A stretch of 64,000 bases of DNA from Pyrocephalus nanus (GCA_038380795.1 CM076264.1:4218001-4282000); one strand, 5' to 3'; shown: positions 13,084 to 27,558, numbered from the stretch's first letter. Notes: a model not told the origin generated them from the letters alone. Translations and numbers: made by a program.

Positions 13084-16000
13084 GAGCAATCATTTGCAAA
13101 TTCGTGTTCAATTCGCTGCAGTTTTGTTAAAGCAAAACTATTTTGGAGACTCTTGCAATTATAACAGAGGAAACAACAGGCCAGGGTCAGGATGTGGGAG
13201 ACCAAGGTCTAATTCTTTCCCCTGCCTTTCCCCTGAAGGGGTGTTTGTACCTCCTGGACAAATGTTTTAACTGCTGGAGTTGCAGGGTGATTTCTCCAGT
13301 CTTATGCAATAACAGTCTTCCACTACATACAAAGCGTTTACTGTTACTTCGTTGGACAAAATGTCCATGACTTCAATTTGATGGTGCAGATATCTACCAG
13401 CAGAGTTCAGATTTACTGGCTGCTTGGTTAAAATAAATTTTTAAAAAAGCCCCTATGGCACCAACATCTTCCACTCCTCACAACAGCATCCTATTCCCTC
13501 AGCTGCACGTCAGTCACTTTTCCTCACCCTGATCTCCAGTATAATTTTATACAGGCATTTATAAAAAGCACAACAGGCTCCACAGGGGAGGTTTGAAAGC
13601 AACCCACCAGCACTAGCCCAGTAGCAAACTGCTGGAGCGCTGTCTGGGAGGTGACACAGCCTCAAATCCTTCCAGGCACCAAAGGAAATCAAAGCCCAGA
13701 GATACACCTCGGAGCAGAAATGCTGTTCCCACTGGATGCCTGAGAAAGGAATAGCATTAAATCTTACTCAGCAATGCATTCACAGAATACAGCAAACTCA
13801 GCCTTCCATGTTTTTGACTTTCACCGCACTCAAACACAGCTTTGGACTTTGGGCTGACCAATATGCTTAATTTCCGTGGGACTGGAAATAGTTCAGGGGG
13901 TGGGTTTTGTTGTCATTTTGTCATCATCTCTCAGCTCTACAACGATAGGGCTAAATTAAAACCTTCCCTGTGTGCAGTTCCTGGGTTTAATTTCCATCAC
14001 CTGTTCAACTGAACCACTGTGGTTTCTGCCACAGGAATAGTCAGTGTTGTCCTCCTGGAGGATGAGGCAAAGCCAGGACTGTTAAAGCTTTGGGGTCAGG
14101 TGCCTTCTTCCCTGGAAGGCTGTGGTGCCACCCCAGGAGTCCAGACAGGGCATGGAAACATGGGCTCTTCCCTTGCTGCTACCAGCAGCTTCACAGCCCT
14201 CCTGACTCAAACAATTACAGTGCCTCTTTCTTAACTCCTCCCAATATTGGGGATACAAAGTATTGACATTTTCACCACAGCAAAGCAGGCACAACAAAAT
14301 GTTTTGTGGAGGCAGTCGATGGAAAAATTGAAGGGGGAAGCCCTTCTCTTAAACCTCCCGTGGAAAACTGTGGGGGTACAGCAGAAATCACATATGCACC
14401 TTTTTACCTGACCTCCCCACTCCCCCCATTCAGAAGAGGAAAATCCCTTTGGCTACTCCACAAACAACTGAATAATAAACATTTCATTGTTTCTGAGGAA
14501 TAGCCAAGCCACTTATCTAGAGAAAGGCCCTGCTGGATGGCTGCCATTCAAATGATTTTATTGTCCACTGAAGAACTGCTTGCTTAGGGGCTTTCCATAG
14601 GGGAAAAATAAGGAAATGGGTTAGAGAAAATTTAATATAATGCAAAGACAACAGCTTAAAGTACCGGATCCTTGGTGACTTGTAAAGGGCTTAATTGCCA
14701 TGTAAGTATTATTCAGGAGAGAAAAGACCACTACAAGGAAGGAAAGAGACTGGGGGAGGAAAAAAAAAACCAGTTTCAGAAGTGCTCAAAACAGTTTGGG
14801 ACTCCAGTATTCTGGAGAGGAAGCTGAAAACAGATTTGCTGCCCAGAAATTTCCTGAGATCTGGGTTTAATTTCTACTTTGATTAGGGCATTAGGGCATT
14901 CACTCTGCAGCAACAGGGCAGCTGCTGCTCTCCACAAGGGTGCTCTCACTGGCTGTGGGCACCTGCCCTCCTCTCTTTGGTGCATGAACGAGAACTGCTC
15001 CCACACATTTTGTTTTTTCTCAAGCTGAAATAATCTCCTCTGCTGCACTCAGACACAGGTTGGCTGCTATCCTCTTGTTTTAGTTATATATTTCCCAAAC
15101 AGGTTCACATATCCCAGATCCATGAGACTGCCAGTCCCAGCTGTCTTGTTTTCGAGGCAAACTAAAGACTTAAAAGTGAGGGTATCTCTTATCCACACTT
15201 GATATAGTAATAAACCACCTTTCTGTGCTCACAAAAGTGACTTTCTGAGGGAGGAAGATGCTGTCCTTCCCCCCAGTTCTACCCTAAATTTTAGTGATCT
15301 GCTTTCATTTTAGTTTGGACTTAAAAAGATTTCGCCTGAGATGTATTAAAAGTCAAGGCACTTCCCACCCATTTTGTTCCTGCTCCCTGTGTGGCTTTAG
15401 TGCTTAGGCTTGAATGGAAGACCACCCACAACAAATTCTCCTTTCCTCCTGGAAAAAACTGGAAATGCCACAGCTCCTTTACGAGGTCTTAGATGGCAAT
15501 TCTATGAATATTTTTACTCATATCTACTCTTATGCTATTTTCCCTGAAGATGTTCATGGAGTTGATACATTGGCAAGCATGAAAAGAGGTTTTACAGCAG
15601 CAGGTTCCAGCTGAACATCACTTCCATCACATTTGTCAATCCCATTAACTTCAAGCACACAGCTCAGTGCCAAGGAAGTCTGAATACAAACCCATTTTTC
15701 AGGGCAATAAGGCCACCTTTTTCCACAGGTGGTTGCCCACCCACCGGTTTCTGCCACTACATTTTTGACTGAAATATTGCAGTGTTTAAATTCTGATCCA
15801 AACTGGAATTAAACCTGATTTTAAGTAATGTCTGAATCCTCCAAGAAAGTGTTTCTGCACTGACCCCAGAAAGATTTCTTTCCTACCCAGACATATTTTC
15901 ACCTGCTTGCCAATTAACGAGAAAAGTCAGCCCTAAAGCTTTACTAAATTTACTACTCCCTACGTCAGTGAAATCTTAAAGCAACATTTAGTGGTTTGAC

Positions 16001-19000
16001 AGAAAAGTGACCTTTACCTCATGGAGACAGGGTATTTTTGGATGAGGCAAAGCCTTTTCACCCAGATTCAGGGACTGGCACAAACTGCAAGCTGCACACA
16101 CTTTTCTGCCTTAGCTACTTCTTGGCTGAGCTACAGAAAATCAAATCAGACACAGAACCCTGAGGACTTACAGAGAGTGTTCTCAATGGGATGATCTACC
16201 ACAAAACTGAGTTCCTGCTCTGTGATTTTCTTCTCTGCAGCAAGGAGTGCAGTGAGCCACTGTGCTCCCCTGGAACAAAGGACAGCTCCACAGGGGGAGC
16301 CAAGAATGGAACAAGGTGATACCCAAGCACACAAAACACTGTTGTACAGAAAAGCCTCTGCCTTGGACAGTAAAGCTTTGTCAGCTGCCACCACTGGTAT
16401 AGATCGTACATTGTCAGCTGGGCACAGGAGCTACACGAGTCTGTGTTAAAAATGAAAGGAAAAAGGGACTAATTAATGTAAGTAAGGAAGAAAGGAAGGA
16501 ATTCTGCTGTACCCCTTGAGAGTTGGTGTTTGCCAAGGCACTTTGGAGGAGAGGAAGGTGCTGAGAGGTGACATGGCTGTGACATTTCAGATGAGAACTG
16601 CACTCTTTGCCAGTTTCTCTGGAGAATCTGATGACCTTTACACAATCACTGGAGTTCATCATAACACTGAAGCAGAAGCTGCTTCCCCCTCCCCCCCTAA
16701 AGCATAGGAACCTAATTTTCCCTTTTTGTGAAATCAAGAGTAGTATCTGCTCACAACTGTGCTATGTTGTTGTCCAAGTGTGTGGTAAAGCCAATAACCA
16801 CACTAGAGAAAGCTCTCTTGTTGTTAGAAGCCAGATCCAAATATTTCTAGGGCAGCTGTCCATCACATAAGATGCAGACACAATCAAACCTATAAAGGCA
16901 AAACCTCCTATATATATTGTCCCAAAGCCAACTGCCTCAGCGCTGTTTCCTGTTACCAAAAGAAAGGACTATAAAAGGGAAGGAACTCCTGATCCTAGGC
17001 TGCTATTTCCACCTCACATGACCTTAATTTTATGGAAACTGTACCCTTGTGTTATTTAGATTTTACTCATAAAACACAGACAGAGGCAGTGTATGGGCAC
17101 TGGGGAACAATCAAGAAAAACCTAAAAGTTCTTTGAACAGTATAGAAAAAAAGTTGTTAAAATGATTAACTTTATAAATGATGTCCGGGAAAAGCCATTA
17201 GCTGTAGTGGAGATAAGGTCCTTTTTTCGTTTGTTTACTTTTTCCTTTAAAAAGAAAAAAAAAAAACGAAAAAAGACAAGTTCTTGGAGCACTGGGATGC
17301 TGCAGCAGACAAAGTTCTGCTTCTCTTATGTACTTCCCAAGAAATTACAACCTAGAAAAGACACTAAACACTGAGGATTATTTTGTAAAGGAGGGATATA
17401 TATCCACCTATTAATTAAACTTTTGCAGTACTTCTCTGTACACCTTACCTTGAAGGAAGCCTTAAACCACAGCAGAGTGCCAGGGAGTCTGATAAATATC
17501 CCATTGCTACCTTTAGGTCTTCCAAATGTTTGCAAGCATTCAAGTGGAGTTCCACCTAACCTCCTGAAAAAGAGCATTCAGCATTTGCAAAGTGCAGATG
17601 GACACTGAAGAGCAGTTGAGTACATATGAGAGGATTATTCAGATGAGACATTCTACCACGGGAGAAAAATAGTAATGGTTATAGAAATAAATAAAAAAAA
17701 AAAATTGGTATTAGCAGTTCACAGCTTAATCACAGTGCTGAGGTGACTTTAATTGGCTTTGTAGAGATTTCACTACATATATCAGGCAATTTAGGGCATT
17801 GGTACAGGATTCTGAGTCTTCTACATTACATACATACCTTTGAAAACACAAACTCAAAAGCATTTTGAGGGTTGAGAGATGGAGTTGTCTGTGTCCTCCC
17901 ATCCTGTTTGAAAGTCAGGAAATGATGTCTCCTGAAGTCTCTAGTTTGGAGCAAGGCTCCTTCCAAGCATTCCTGCCGAGGAAATCCCCTCACCTTCAGC
18001 TGAGAGTGGGTTTTTTACTGTTCTTTTACTTACAGCATTAGGTAAAGGCTATGGGAAATCAATCATCTTCGTGGCTTTTATTAACTTGTTTCCTTTACAG
18101 CAGAGTACTGCAAAACCAGCAGTGAGACTCTTTCTAAACTCGAGTGTTACTGTGGTGCTCTCAGCAACCTCGTGGTCCTTCTCAGTGCTCAGTAGCCACC
18201 ATATCTCAGTATATAACCACAGCCCTCCAGATCTTAATATTAAAGACACTTGATACAAAAATTGCCTTTAAATGGTGCCTTTTGTGGTTTTGGGGTTTGG
18301 TTTGTTGTAGCCTGTAGAAGCTCTCAGGTGAACTCTGAAAATAAGGATGGCGATCCAGAGCTGAGAGAGGGTGCACAGGAAGGACAGACCTGGATTACCT
18401 GCACGTCCCTGCAGAGATGAGAAGGCAGGAGCAAAGCCTATTTCAAATTGCAACCCCCACGTCCTGTGTGCACACCCACGGGTTTGGGAATCCACAAAAA
18501 CTCCAGCAGGACGGAGAGCTGCAGCAATTACTTCAGACAAAAGAAAGTGCTAGACGATGGTTTCAGGAGACTGCAGCTTAAAGCACCAGGGCTAAACCAA
18601 CAGTAATACAGAGATGAGGGCAGTCAGATTTATAACGAAAGAAGAAAATTGAAAGCAACCTTCCATGGCCAAAAGAAACAGTTTCAAAGCAATTGAATTT
18701 TGAATCCATAATGAACATACACAGACACACACAAGGAGAGCTCAAACCAAGCTGTGCTTCTTGCAGAACCAATCTTGATATTCATTGCTGGAAGCACAAA
18801 CTGTTATGGTTTGAGGGGTGATTTTTTTTTAGTTCTTTATGTAAAGAACTTGATACATAACTGCTTTTCAGTTAGAGCTTGGTTTGGACCTACTAAACTT
18901 CTAAGCTGCTCAGCTGTTACTGGAATTAGCATTAATCCCCAGTTTCATAAACAAAACCAGCAGCAACACCGCTTGCTTACCCTCCCACTCCCCCCAAAGC

Positions 19001-22000
19001 TTTCTCTGTTTTAAGCTACAACCTACGCAATGGAACGGGGTTCTATTTTAGCAATAATACAATTTTATAGTTGGAATCCCCTTCAGTTTGAAGCAAACAG
19101 CAGCAGTGACTCATCACAGGCACTGAAAGGAAGGGGATTTCCTCCTGAAGTAAAGCACCAATGAACATCACAGCAAGCAAAAACCAGCTAAGATGACAGT
19201 AAATAGGGAGCCCAAGGATTCACTAGGGAGGTGATATGATGACAGAAGAAAAGAGCCATGGCTCTTATTCCAGCAAGAGGCTCGTGATCCAAACCGGATT
19301 TGTTATTCTAAAACCGAAACTAGAGGAGAGGCCGAAATGTGAGGCTTGGCTCTGAAACCCAGCTGAGCCAAGGCAGGGCTGCTTTCATCAGCCAGCAGTG
19401 GGTTTGCAGTTTGCAATTCATTCGTAGATTCTGGCAGGGACAGAACCATCATACACCCTGTCTACAGTACTGTGCCTGCCACAGGAGCAGGCTTTGGTTT
19501 AACTGCTGCACAAGAAGTGTGTTATCAAGCAGCAAGCCCCTCCCCAATATCTGGGCTCCCTCCGTGCGTCAGAGCAAAGCCCTCTCCTGTTTTCTGTAAA
19601 TCTGAAGGTCATTCTTGCAACTGCTGTTTCTAGTAAGGACAAACTCCCCCGCAGAGTGAAAGCAGGAGGGTGGTTACACACTGTGTGGGTTGTTCCGTAC
19701 GTAGGCTGTACATAGGAAGGGGACACCTCCTGCCTTGAACACAAGTGCCAGCAACTGGGATTTTTAGTAACTGTGATTGCCCAGTGCACGAGGGTCTCAC
19801 AGAACACTGGCACACCCATGTTACTGAGGGGAAACTCAGCAGGCAGAGCCTAAAGCCGGGGTGGTTGTGCCCCTGACCCACAGTGCTGCCTCAAAGTCAC
19901 ATCATTAGTCTGCTTCCACCCAGGAGCCCCAGGGAAACTGCACTGCTTAATGGTCCTGCAGTCCCCCAAAAAAAGGTTAGGGGACTGTAGATATTATCTC
20001 TGTACTGGGTTTGGCTACAGAAGTTCTATTTCTTCACTACAAGGAGATGGGAACAGGAGGTAACACCAGCAAGTCAATCTGTCTTCTGCCTCTGACCTTG
20101 TTATCAGCACGAAAACCAAACACCATGAACCTGAGCAACAAGTCAAATATCTCACCTCCAAATGCCAGGCATAGAAAGCAAGAGGTAAGCAGGCAGTATC
20201 AATATATATTAATTGAATAGAAAGCGATATGGGAGGTATCAAACAGCTTTGTTTGTCCACAGCAGCTGCTGAAGGAGAACTGGCCAACACTTCCACCAGC
20301 CTGTTTGTTTAATCTTAGTGACTTCATCTTTGTAAAACTGTTATTCTTCCATAATGGGAGGTTTTTTTAATAGAGCAGATCCTCTGGATTATCTCCTAGA
20401 TTCAGGGATCAGAGACTCCTTTTTACTCTTCCCAGGCTCAGGTGGCCCAGTGCTTGCATCTAGAGAAGAGACATGGAAACAAAGGAAACTATCAACAGAA
20501 TCTAGGGCATCAGATGAAGGATGGTGAAATATTGGCTCAAGTTCTCTAAATACCCGGTTTTGAACAGGAAAAAACAAATTATTTGCTTGAGCTTTTTTCC
20601 CTTCCAGTTTTTCCTCAGAAAAGCAAACCTTTACCAAGCAGGACAATGACCCACGTACCGAATCCATCCAACTTGTAGCAGCTGTAACTGATCCACAGCA
20701 TTCCCATTTCTGAATGTTTCCCTCCAAAGTCAATCAATGTATTTATTTGTAAAACTTAAATTTTATTTCTAGATAATACCATATGTACACCCACACACAG
20801 GGTGAAGTGTGTAACACCTCAAAGGGTAAAGGAAGAACAATTTCAACAATCAGAAAGTGTATCTCTATAGCTGATTTTTAACTTCAGGCAAGTGCAGAGA
20901 TTCAAGTGTATCCCGTGTGGAGTATTTGGCAACTTTTTTGCCCAACAATCCCATTTCTTCCTCAGAAAATGTTATAGACGATTCTGAGAAACTCCCCACA
21001 AGGTGTCACTAGAGATGCACCAGCCAAAACACTCCTCAAACACCCTCCCCTACAGACGCTTCCCCTTCCCACGGAGCATGTTGAAAACACGAACGGGATG
21101 AGTTAATGCCTGAGCAGGAGCATCCTAGTGCAGCGCTGGCCCTCAAGCAGCAATTTGAATGGTAAATGAACCGAGTACACACAGATCAGTGGGAAATGCA
21201 AACAACTTCAGGCATCAACTTTCAGTGGACTAGCTCAAAAAACCGGTGATGGGTTTTGCAAAGCAGATGTGCTGCCCCCCTTTTCAGATTACTAATGCAG
21301 AAGGAGCAAAAGCAACCATCAGCTCTGCCTCAGCTCTGTGCTTATACCAGGAAGGATGTTTTGCCTCGTTTTAGTTGGACCCTTCACAGTTTTATACCCA
21401 CCTTTCACACCCGCCCTTAAGAGATACACAGATGTCTTGCAAATATCTGTTATCAGATATAAAGGTGTGCTGATTTCTTAAGGCCCTTTCTACTGAACAC
21501 AGCATGAATTCAAATATTGGATTAAGAAAATGTATGTCCCCCTTTCTACTACCTCACATATTTCCCCTTCTCGGAAAAGATCACATGTAACTTCAGGGTT
21601 AATTAACATTTAACACACAGATATTACGTTCCAGTGCCCAATTTCTCATACTCTCTGAAAACTCAGCATGATTAGAAGATGACAGATTTACTCACAGGTG
21701 CATTTGGCATCTCTAAAAGGTATTAAACCCCAGGAAGGAATAAGAGTGCTACTGCAAAAGCAGCAGAAGCAAAACAGCATTGCCCATAACCCTTGGAACA
21801 GGCAGCTGGGACAAACTGAAGCATCACTGCTTTCCAAGAATATCTGACCCAAATCCATACCAAAACAAACTAGTGGGACTAAAACTTCCCTTACTGCTGG
21901 CTGTGTTTTGGATCCTCTTCGTAGCTGCTGAATGGATTCATTAGATCATGGAATAATTAATTAATTGCTACATTTTTCTCTTTAATCTCAAAACTCTGTA

Positions 22001-23584
22001 AGGTTATTTTGGAAAGGGAAATACCACATGCTAAGAAAAGTAATATTTCTTTAGTATGTTCCTTCAAACAAAAAAAAAAAAAAAAGAAAAAGAAAACCAG
22101 TGTTTGCTTGTATTTATGATTATCAACTATTACCATTCAAAATAGATGATTACTATAAACTCAGCAAGTTCAGGTCACTTTGCAAACAAACCAAACACTT
22201 TTATTGCTATGGCCTTCTGAGCTCCTCCCACTCGTTAGTAAAGTGGGTTTATTCCACTGCAGACTTCATGAACACACATCAGTAACTCACCAAAAAACTT
22301 TAGCATTCCACGAGCCCAGAGCAAAATATGACAAAGGCTTTGCACCTTTTCTCGTGGTTTGTGTTACCCTGGATATTCTTATGCTCCATTTCCACACTTC
22401 AGTTCTAATAATAATTTGTTCATTTGCCCTCGTTTTTGTGGAGCTTTAATTTAAATCACTATGGCAAGGCTTGTATTTTATAGCTGATCCTGACAGGTTG
22501 CTAATCTTGTTTCCCTGTACAAGGCTTTTTTGGCGCTTTTTTTAAACTTAATAGCAATGTTCTTCCACTCCCTTTGAGATTTTAGAGGCTTTTTTTCTTG
22601 GTGCATAAAATGTTTAAACGAGTATCTGTGAAGACTGTAATAAAACCAGATCATTCTTGAGGCCCTTTAAATTTTTAACTTTGCCATTTAGGAACTAAGA
22701 TTTCTTCTGACTGCTCATAAATAACCCTTTATTCTCTCCCCTTCCCATTTCTCCTTTGGCTTCCCTCCACTCTATCACCAGATTTGGGAAGCAGGATGCC
22801 TACAGTTATGGGCCTTTTAGCACACTCTGGGGAGTCTGGAAATGAGTTATCTGAAGGATTTCAGAGAGCCTTTATCTCTATTTTTTTCTTTGTTTTTGTA
22901 GATCCATTCACTAGTTTATGTTTCAAATGCTCATCTTGAAAAACAAGACAGATCTAAGGGCATTATTTATTTTGGAAAACAGAAGTTTTGCAAAGCAAAC
23001 GGGATGAATTTTAGATGAAAACTTAAAACATCTAAGGTAAGACTCATACTACTGATCCATGAGCTCCAGCTCCTTAGCTGGAGGTTTTCATTCTCCCACT
23101 GTGTGAGGCCATGGCCAAGCCCAAAGGACCTCACACTGCACCCTCTCTCCTAGAGCAGATCTGTTCCCTTTCCTACCAGTAACATCCTCTTTCTGCAGGG
23201 AAAAACATCATTTTAAGGGTTTCAAGAGCAGATTTCGATGTTCAAGCTGACAAAATCAGAAAAGTGTAGACTTTCAACCTCAGTATCCCCCAAACCCCAA
23301 GCAGCTTTGTGAGCAGTATCCCAGAAAACAGCACAGAAACACCAAAGATGAAAAAAAAAAAAAAAAGATGGAAATCCGGCAAGAAATTCCTTGTCACATG
23401 CAGCTCCCACTGGGAACTGAACTGACACCCAGCTCTGTAACCAGAGCTTCTCAAAGCACCACCTCACAAAGAAACAAATCAAACAATCCAGCACCTCTCT
23501 CCGTGTTCCTTGGTTGTACTGATCCTAGGGAGAGAGGAACTCTCAGCAAAGCCTTACCCAACCCTCCCATCACTGCAGGATAAC

Positions 23585-23805
23585 AATTCCCTTCGGAGTG
23601 CCGGGAAGAGCAGGGATTTTCCTGCGCAGCAACGGTGCCACCTACAGCCTGAGCGAGGCCACAACAACCCGCCGAGCTGCAGGGGGCAAACAGATTTTCT
23701 CAGATGTTTTTGCCGCAAATCTGATCTTCAGAATTCAAGTCTGACCGAGGAGGCGGCTTTAATAGGATATTTAGTAGGATTTGTTTTATGCTTTACCCAC
23801 GGAGG
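23585..23805. promoter_or_regulatory. small CpG-enriched patch with NF-kB-like site
   Basis: About 11 CpG in roughly 220 bp in an otherwise CpG-poor region. GGGATTTTCC at 23613-23622 fits the kB consensus GGGRNWYYCC. It lies between QRFPR and the TNIP-like exons; TNIP3 is an NF-kB-responsive gene family member, so a promoter or enhancer role is plausible but unproven. Confidence 0.3.
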
Positions 23806-26793
23806 TGCTATTTATCTTCTATTTGTCCTCAGATTGCATGGTCTTTAAGACCCTCCAGCTCTGAACCCACTAACAGCTAAAATGGGTGCTTGACAGATGT
23901 ATCTATGGAAACCATATGTTAGAGGCAAGAAGCAGAAGAACCTTCCATTTCTGTTGTCACACACACAAAAGACACTACACAGAGCGTGCTTTACAGACTC
24001 CCAGAAGAAAGTTACTACACCTTTTTATAAGCTGTCATCTCCACAATGAACACAGGCATCTGCACTCGTTATTTGTAGCAAGAAAAATCCACTCTCCCAG
24101 TGCAGCTTTCTCTTTTCTCTCTTTTTTTTTTTTCTTCTCTTCTTTCTTCCCAAGAGCAAGCCAAAAGTAAGCAGTGCAGTGGGCAAGGTCTTTCCAAGGG
24201 TGCCTGACACAAGGGCTGGAAATGCAGCTCACAGGTCTGATAGCCCTGACAGAATATTAATTCCGAACCACAGGGCTGCTTCACTAAAGCATCAAAATTC
24301 ATTGCCTGGTTACTGCGATCTGTATAAAAGAGATAAGGGCACAGGGAACTTAAGGGGTTGCTTGAGGAAAAGCAACGGGGTTAAAAATAAGGACAGAGTG
24401 AAAAAGCAAAACAAACTGATGAGATGAGAAAAGAAAAGCAGCGAGGCAAAAGGTAGGAGTCAAGGCTTGACTTCTCACTAAACAAAGTTTGTTTTTAGGA
24501 AAGAGTGATCTTAAAGTCAACTGCAGAGGTCAGGGATGCTGTGAAAGCAGGAGTTCCCAGGGATGGCACTGGAATACCAACAGGCAGAGTACAGAAAGTA
24601 GCCCTCATACAAATGGAGAGCTATAACCCAGCCCCTTCACTGGGTGCTTCCCACAGTCCGGGCAGCAGCTTTTCCACCCTCCACAGCAGAGCCTGGGCAC
24701 CAGGGAAAGACACCGAAAAAAGGGAATTAAGAAAAAAGCTTAAAAAAAAAAAAAAAAGTTGACCTTTTTCTTTTACGAACTGAAATTTTATTTAGGGGAA
24801 AAAAAATTATTTTTTTCCTAAAATAATTGAACTTTTTTTCCCCCCCAGTGTAAGTCAGTGCACTTCTGCTTTGTTTAGTCAGTCAATAATTCATTCTTCA
24901 ACAGTGGAAAATACAGCTCAATCCTGAGTAATTTTTGCTTGAGCAAACTGTTGCAGCAGAAAATTAAATTAAAAGATTGCACCTGTGATGCTGCTGGAAA
25001 ATGATGTCTGATGCTGTAACAGTTATATATGTACATACATTGGAATATTTATCAAGGTGGCATAAATTACAAGGAGGAAGAACATCTATTGCAGATGGGA
25101 AAATAAAATGGTTTACAAATCAGCTAAAAGCCCATGGAAAAAGCCAGAAATCCTTCTCGTGTATTTCCAAGACATAACAAGAGAATTACAGAGACCTTGC
25201 CTTAAATTTTAAACCATTTAACTAAGGCTTTGCTCAGGTGCAGGAGGAAAAGATGGTGTAAATAAGAGAATGATTTTGATTAAAGATATAAGTTTAAGCT
25301 GCAGGAAAAATCACTTGAAGTCTGCAAACCAGATTTTCCAGTTTATAAAGAGGAATGAAAGTACAAGTTTTCAGTCATACATTGTGAATTCTGTACAAGG
25401 AGAAAGTTAAGCATCTGAAGGCACTTGTGTTCTGGCAAACAGAGCAAAGATACAGATGCCAGGAAAGATGAGTTTTTATTCCATGAGGAATAAAAACTGC
25501 TAAAGCCTCAGCTGAAAAGCTGCACACAATTTGATCGTGCATGTTTGGAAAAGATTAGAGACAGAGGACAAAAGGACCACGTCCAAGGAAACAGTAAACT
25601 CACCTGAGGAGCCCTGGTGTGATTAATTCAGAAAAAAATGAGTGTTGCCATTGCAACAAGCAAATAAAAACTAGAGAGCTCTAAAGAGATTTCAAGCAGA
25701 AACTTAAAAAAAGGAATGTTTTCCTCCAAGTAAGGAGTGCTGACCTAAAAAATCCTTTTAAGCACAATATTATGTCATTTTAGGACAGAGTCCCTTTCAC
25801 AAACTGACCATATTCCACAATATGTTTGGGGCCAAGGTTTTATGATTATTTCTCCAAACAATAAGAAATAAGCCGAAGGTTTTGCTTTGAGAAAAAAACG
25901 TAAAATGTAAGGGAATCAGGGCTTTTTGTAGAAGGCTTTGTGTTACTCCACAGGAGGCCCATCAGCAAAATCCAACCTTTTTCAGGCAGCAGGCATCTCT
26001 CAAGTCTTGATTTGAGTTTTAAGCACCCTACGGGGCACAGATGCATTTCTAGAAGTTTGTTTGTAACTCCACTGAATTTCTCGATGCCTTTTATGTGTTA
26101 CACATAAATATCCTTAAATCTTCTCAAAACCAACCCTGGCTTGTAGGGCAGCCCTTCTGCAGCAATCTCAACTTGACTCACAGGACATAAACATTTAAGG
26201 ATCATTTTTTAAAACAGACATATTCATATCTCTCTAAAATGAAATCTGGATGAGGCAGTTCTGATCACTGCAGCTGCTCACAGAAAAGTCAGTAAGACAA
26301 AAACTGCCACTTTTGCCCAGACAGACCAAAATCCAGAAATCCCAAAAGAGGAAATAATGTAGGCAGCAGTAACCAAAAGCTGGTAAAGAAAGTATCACAC
26401 ACCGATAGCAGCACCGAAAATAGTAATTGAAATCAGAATTTGTTACAAGATCAGAGAAATTCTGCACAACATCTGAGCTGGGCTTCACATCTTGAGAGTT
26501 TTGAAGAACTGGAGCCATTGCAATGAATTATTAACTAAATATTAATAACATGGATTCTTTTTCATCTCAAATCACCAGAGCTTGTAAAATAACTTCATAA
26601 TGTATCAATTTTACTGGAGCTTAAACAGAAGCAGCTAATGATGGCTTGAATTTCCAGCAATACCCTTGGGAGCCAGTTCTGAGGTGTCAAAGCAGGACTT
26701 TGAGTACAGACAGAAATAAACATGTTATGTGAATGTTTCTGAAGGAATATATGCAACCTAAATTCCTGTGATTCTGCATTAAATCCACATTAC

Positions 26794-26959
26794 CTGTCTC
26801 CTTCTCAGCTTGGCGAAGCTCCTCCTCCATTCCACTGCTCCCACTTGGAGAGGCACCAAAAGGGCAGCTTGTGCTCTTCCCAGCCTTTTGCCCTGTGCAT
26901 GGAGATGCTGTTCTGTTCCCCAAACTGCTCTCTAAGTAGTTTCTAAGCTTTCCCAACTT
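26794..26959 (-). CDS. candidate N-terminal exon of the TNIP-like gene
   Basis: 166 nt. The acceptor is GAGTGTTCCAG with a weak pyrimidine tract; the donor GACAG|GTAATG is good. The open frame begins KLGKLRNYLESSLGNRTASP, passes a Ser/Gly-rich stretch and ends SSGMEEELRQAEKET in phase 1. The internal Met has G at -3 and G at +4, so it could be the translation start. It lies about 2.6 kb past the QRFPR stop. Composition looks coding, but I recognise no homologue. Confidence 0.3.
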
Positions 26960-27558
26960 CTGGAACACTCAGATCATCCCATATCTACGTAAAAACGTGG
27001 CTTGCCACGATTATCTTCCTATCCCCTCTCTCCATGCCAACAGCTCTACTAAATCCTTTCATCTACTTACTCCTTTTCTTTTTTCCTGGGCAATAATAAT
27101 CTGGTCCACTCAAAATTCCAGTCTCTGCTCAGCTGAATGTGTCCTTTCACTCTCCTGTGTCCATCAGTTCCTGGCATCATCTCACTGCAACTTTGAGGCT
27201 TAGCCCCTTACAGCTGAGAACAAAAGAAGTTTGGCTCTTTAAATCAAAGAAATTACAAGTAATTCGTAACTAAGACAGTTTTTCCTCCAAGACCACAACA
27301 GTTTCGATAATTATTCTCAGTTTAAGGAATCAAATGGGGTTATTTTTTTTTGCTCTCCAGTAAAACCATCAGCTAGAAATTTTTGTGACCACGTGCTCCA
27401 TGTAATTCTGATGCTGGAAGATGGGAATAAGCACAGGTAGGCTGGGGGACAGCAGAGCAATTGGATTTGTTAGGTAATCAGAGCTGAAGCTCTGCCAGAT
27501 TTAAAAACAAAAAAAACATGGGCAAAATCTTGGTTGTGCTTCAGTCAATAAAGGACCT

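Larger units (their letters stand above)
12066..26793. other. long non-coding stretch, probably TNIP3 intron or intergenic
   Basis: About 14.7 kb without a supported exon. Notable contents: a CpG-enriched patch at 12282-12970, (CA)n at 13066-13083, an ISRE-like motif at 19310-19323, a second CpG-enriched patch with a kB-like motif at 23585-23805, and several poly-A runs on plus. Confidence 0.5.

Noticed and set aside
16196..16447. Minus ORF behind acceptor-like TTTTTAACACAG
   Set aside because: Good acceptor, but no convincing donor or homology; likely chance.
20389..20733. 114-codon minus ORF with a strong acceptor-like CTCTTCTCTAG followed by ATG
   Set aside because: Peptide not recognised; the only donor nearby (AGA|GTAAAA) is weak and would give an 11-codon exon, so there is not enough to call one.
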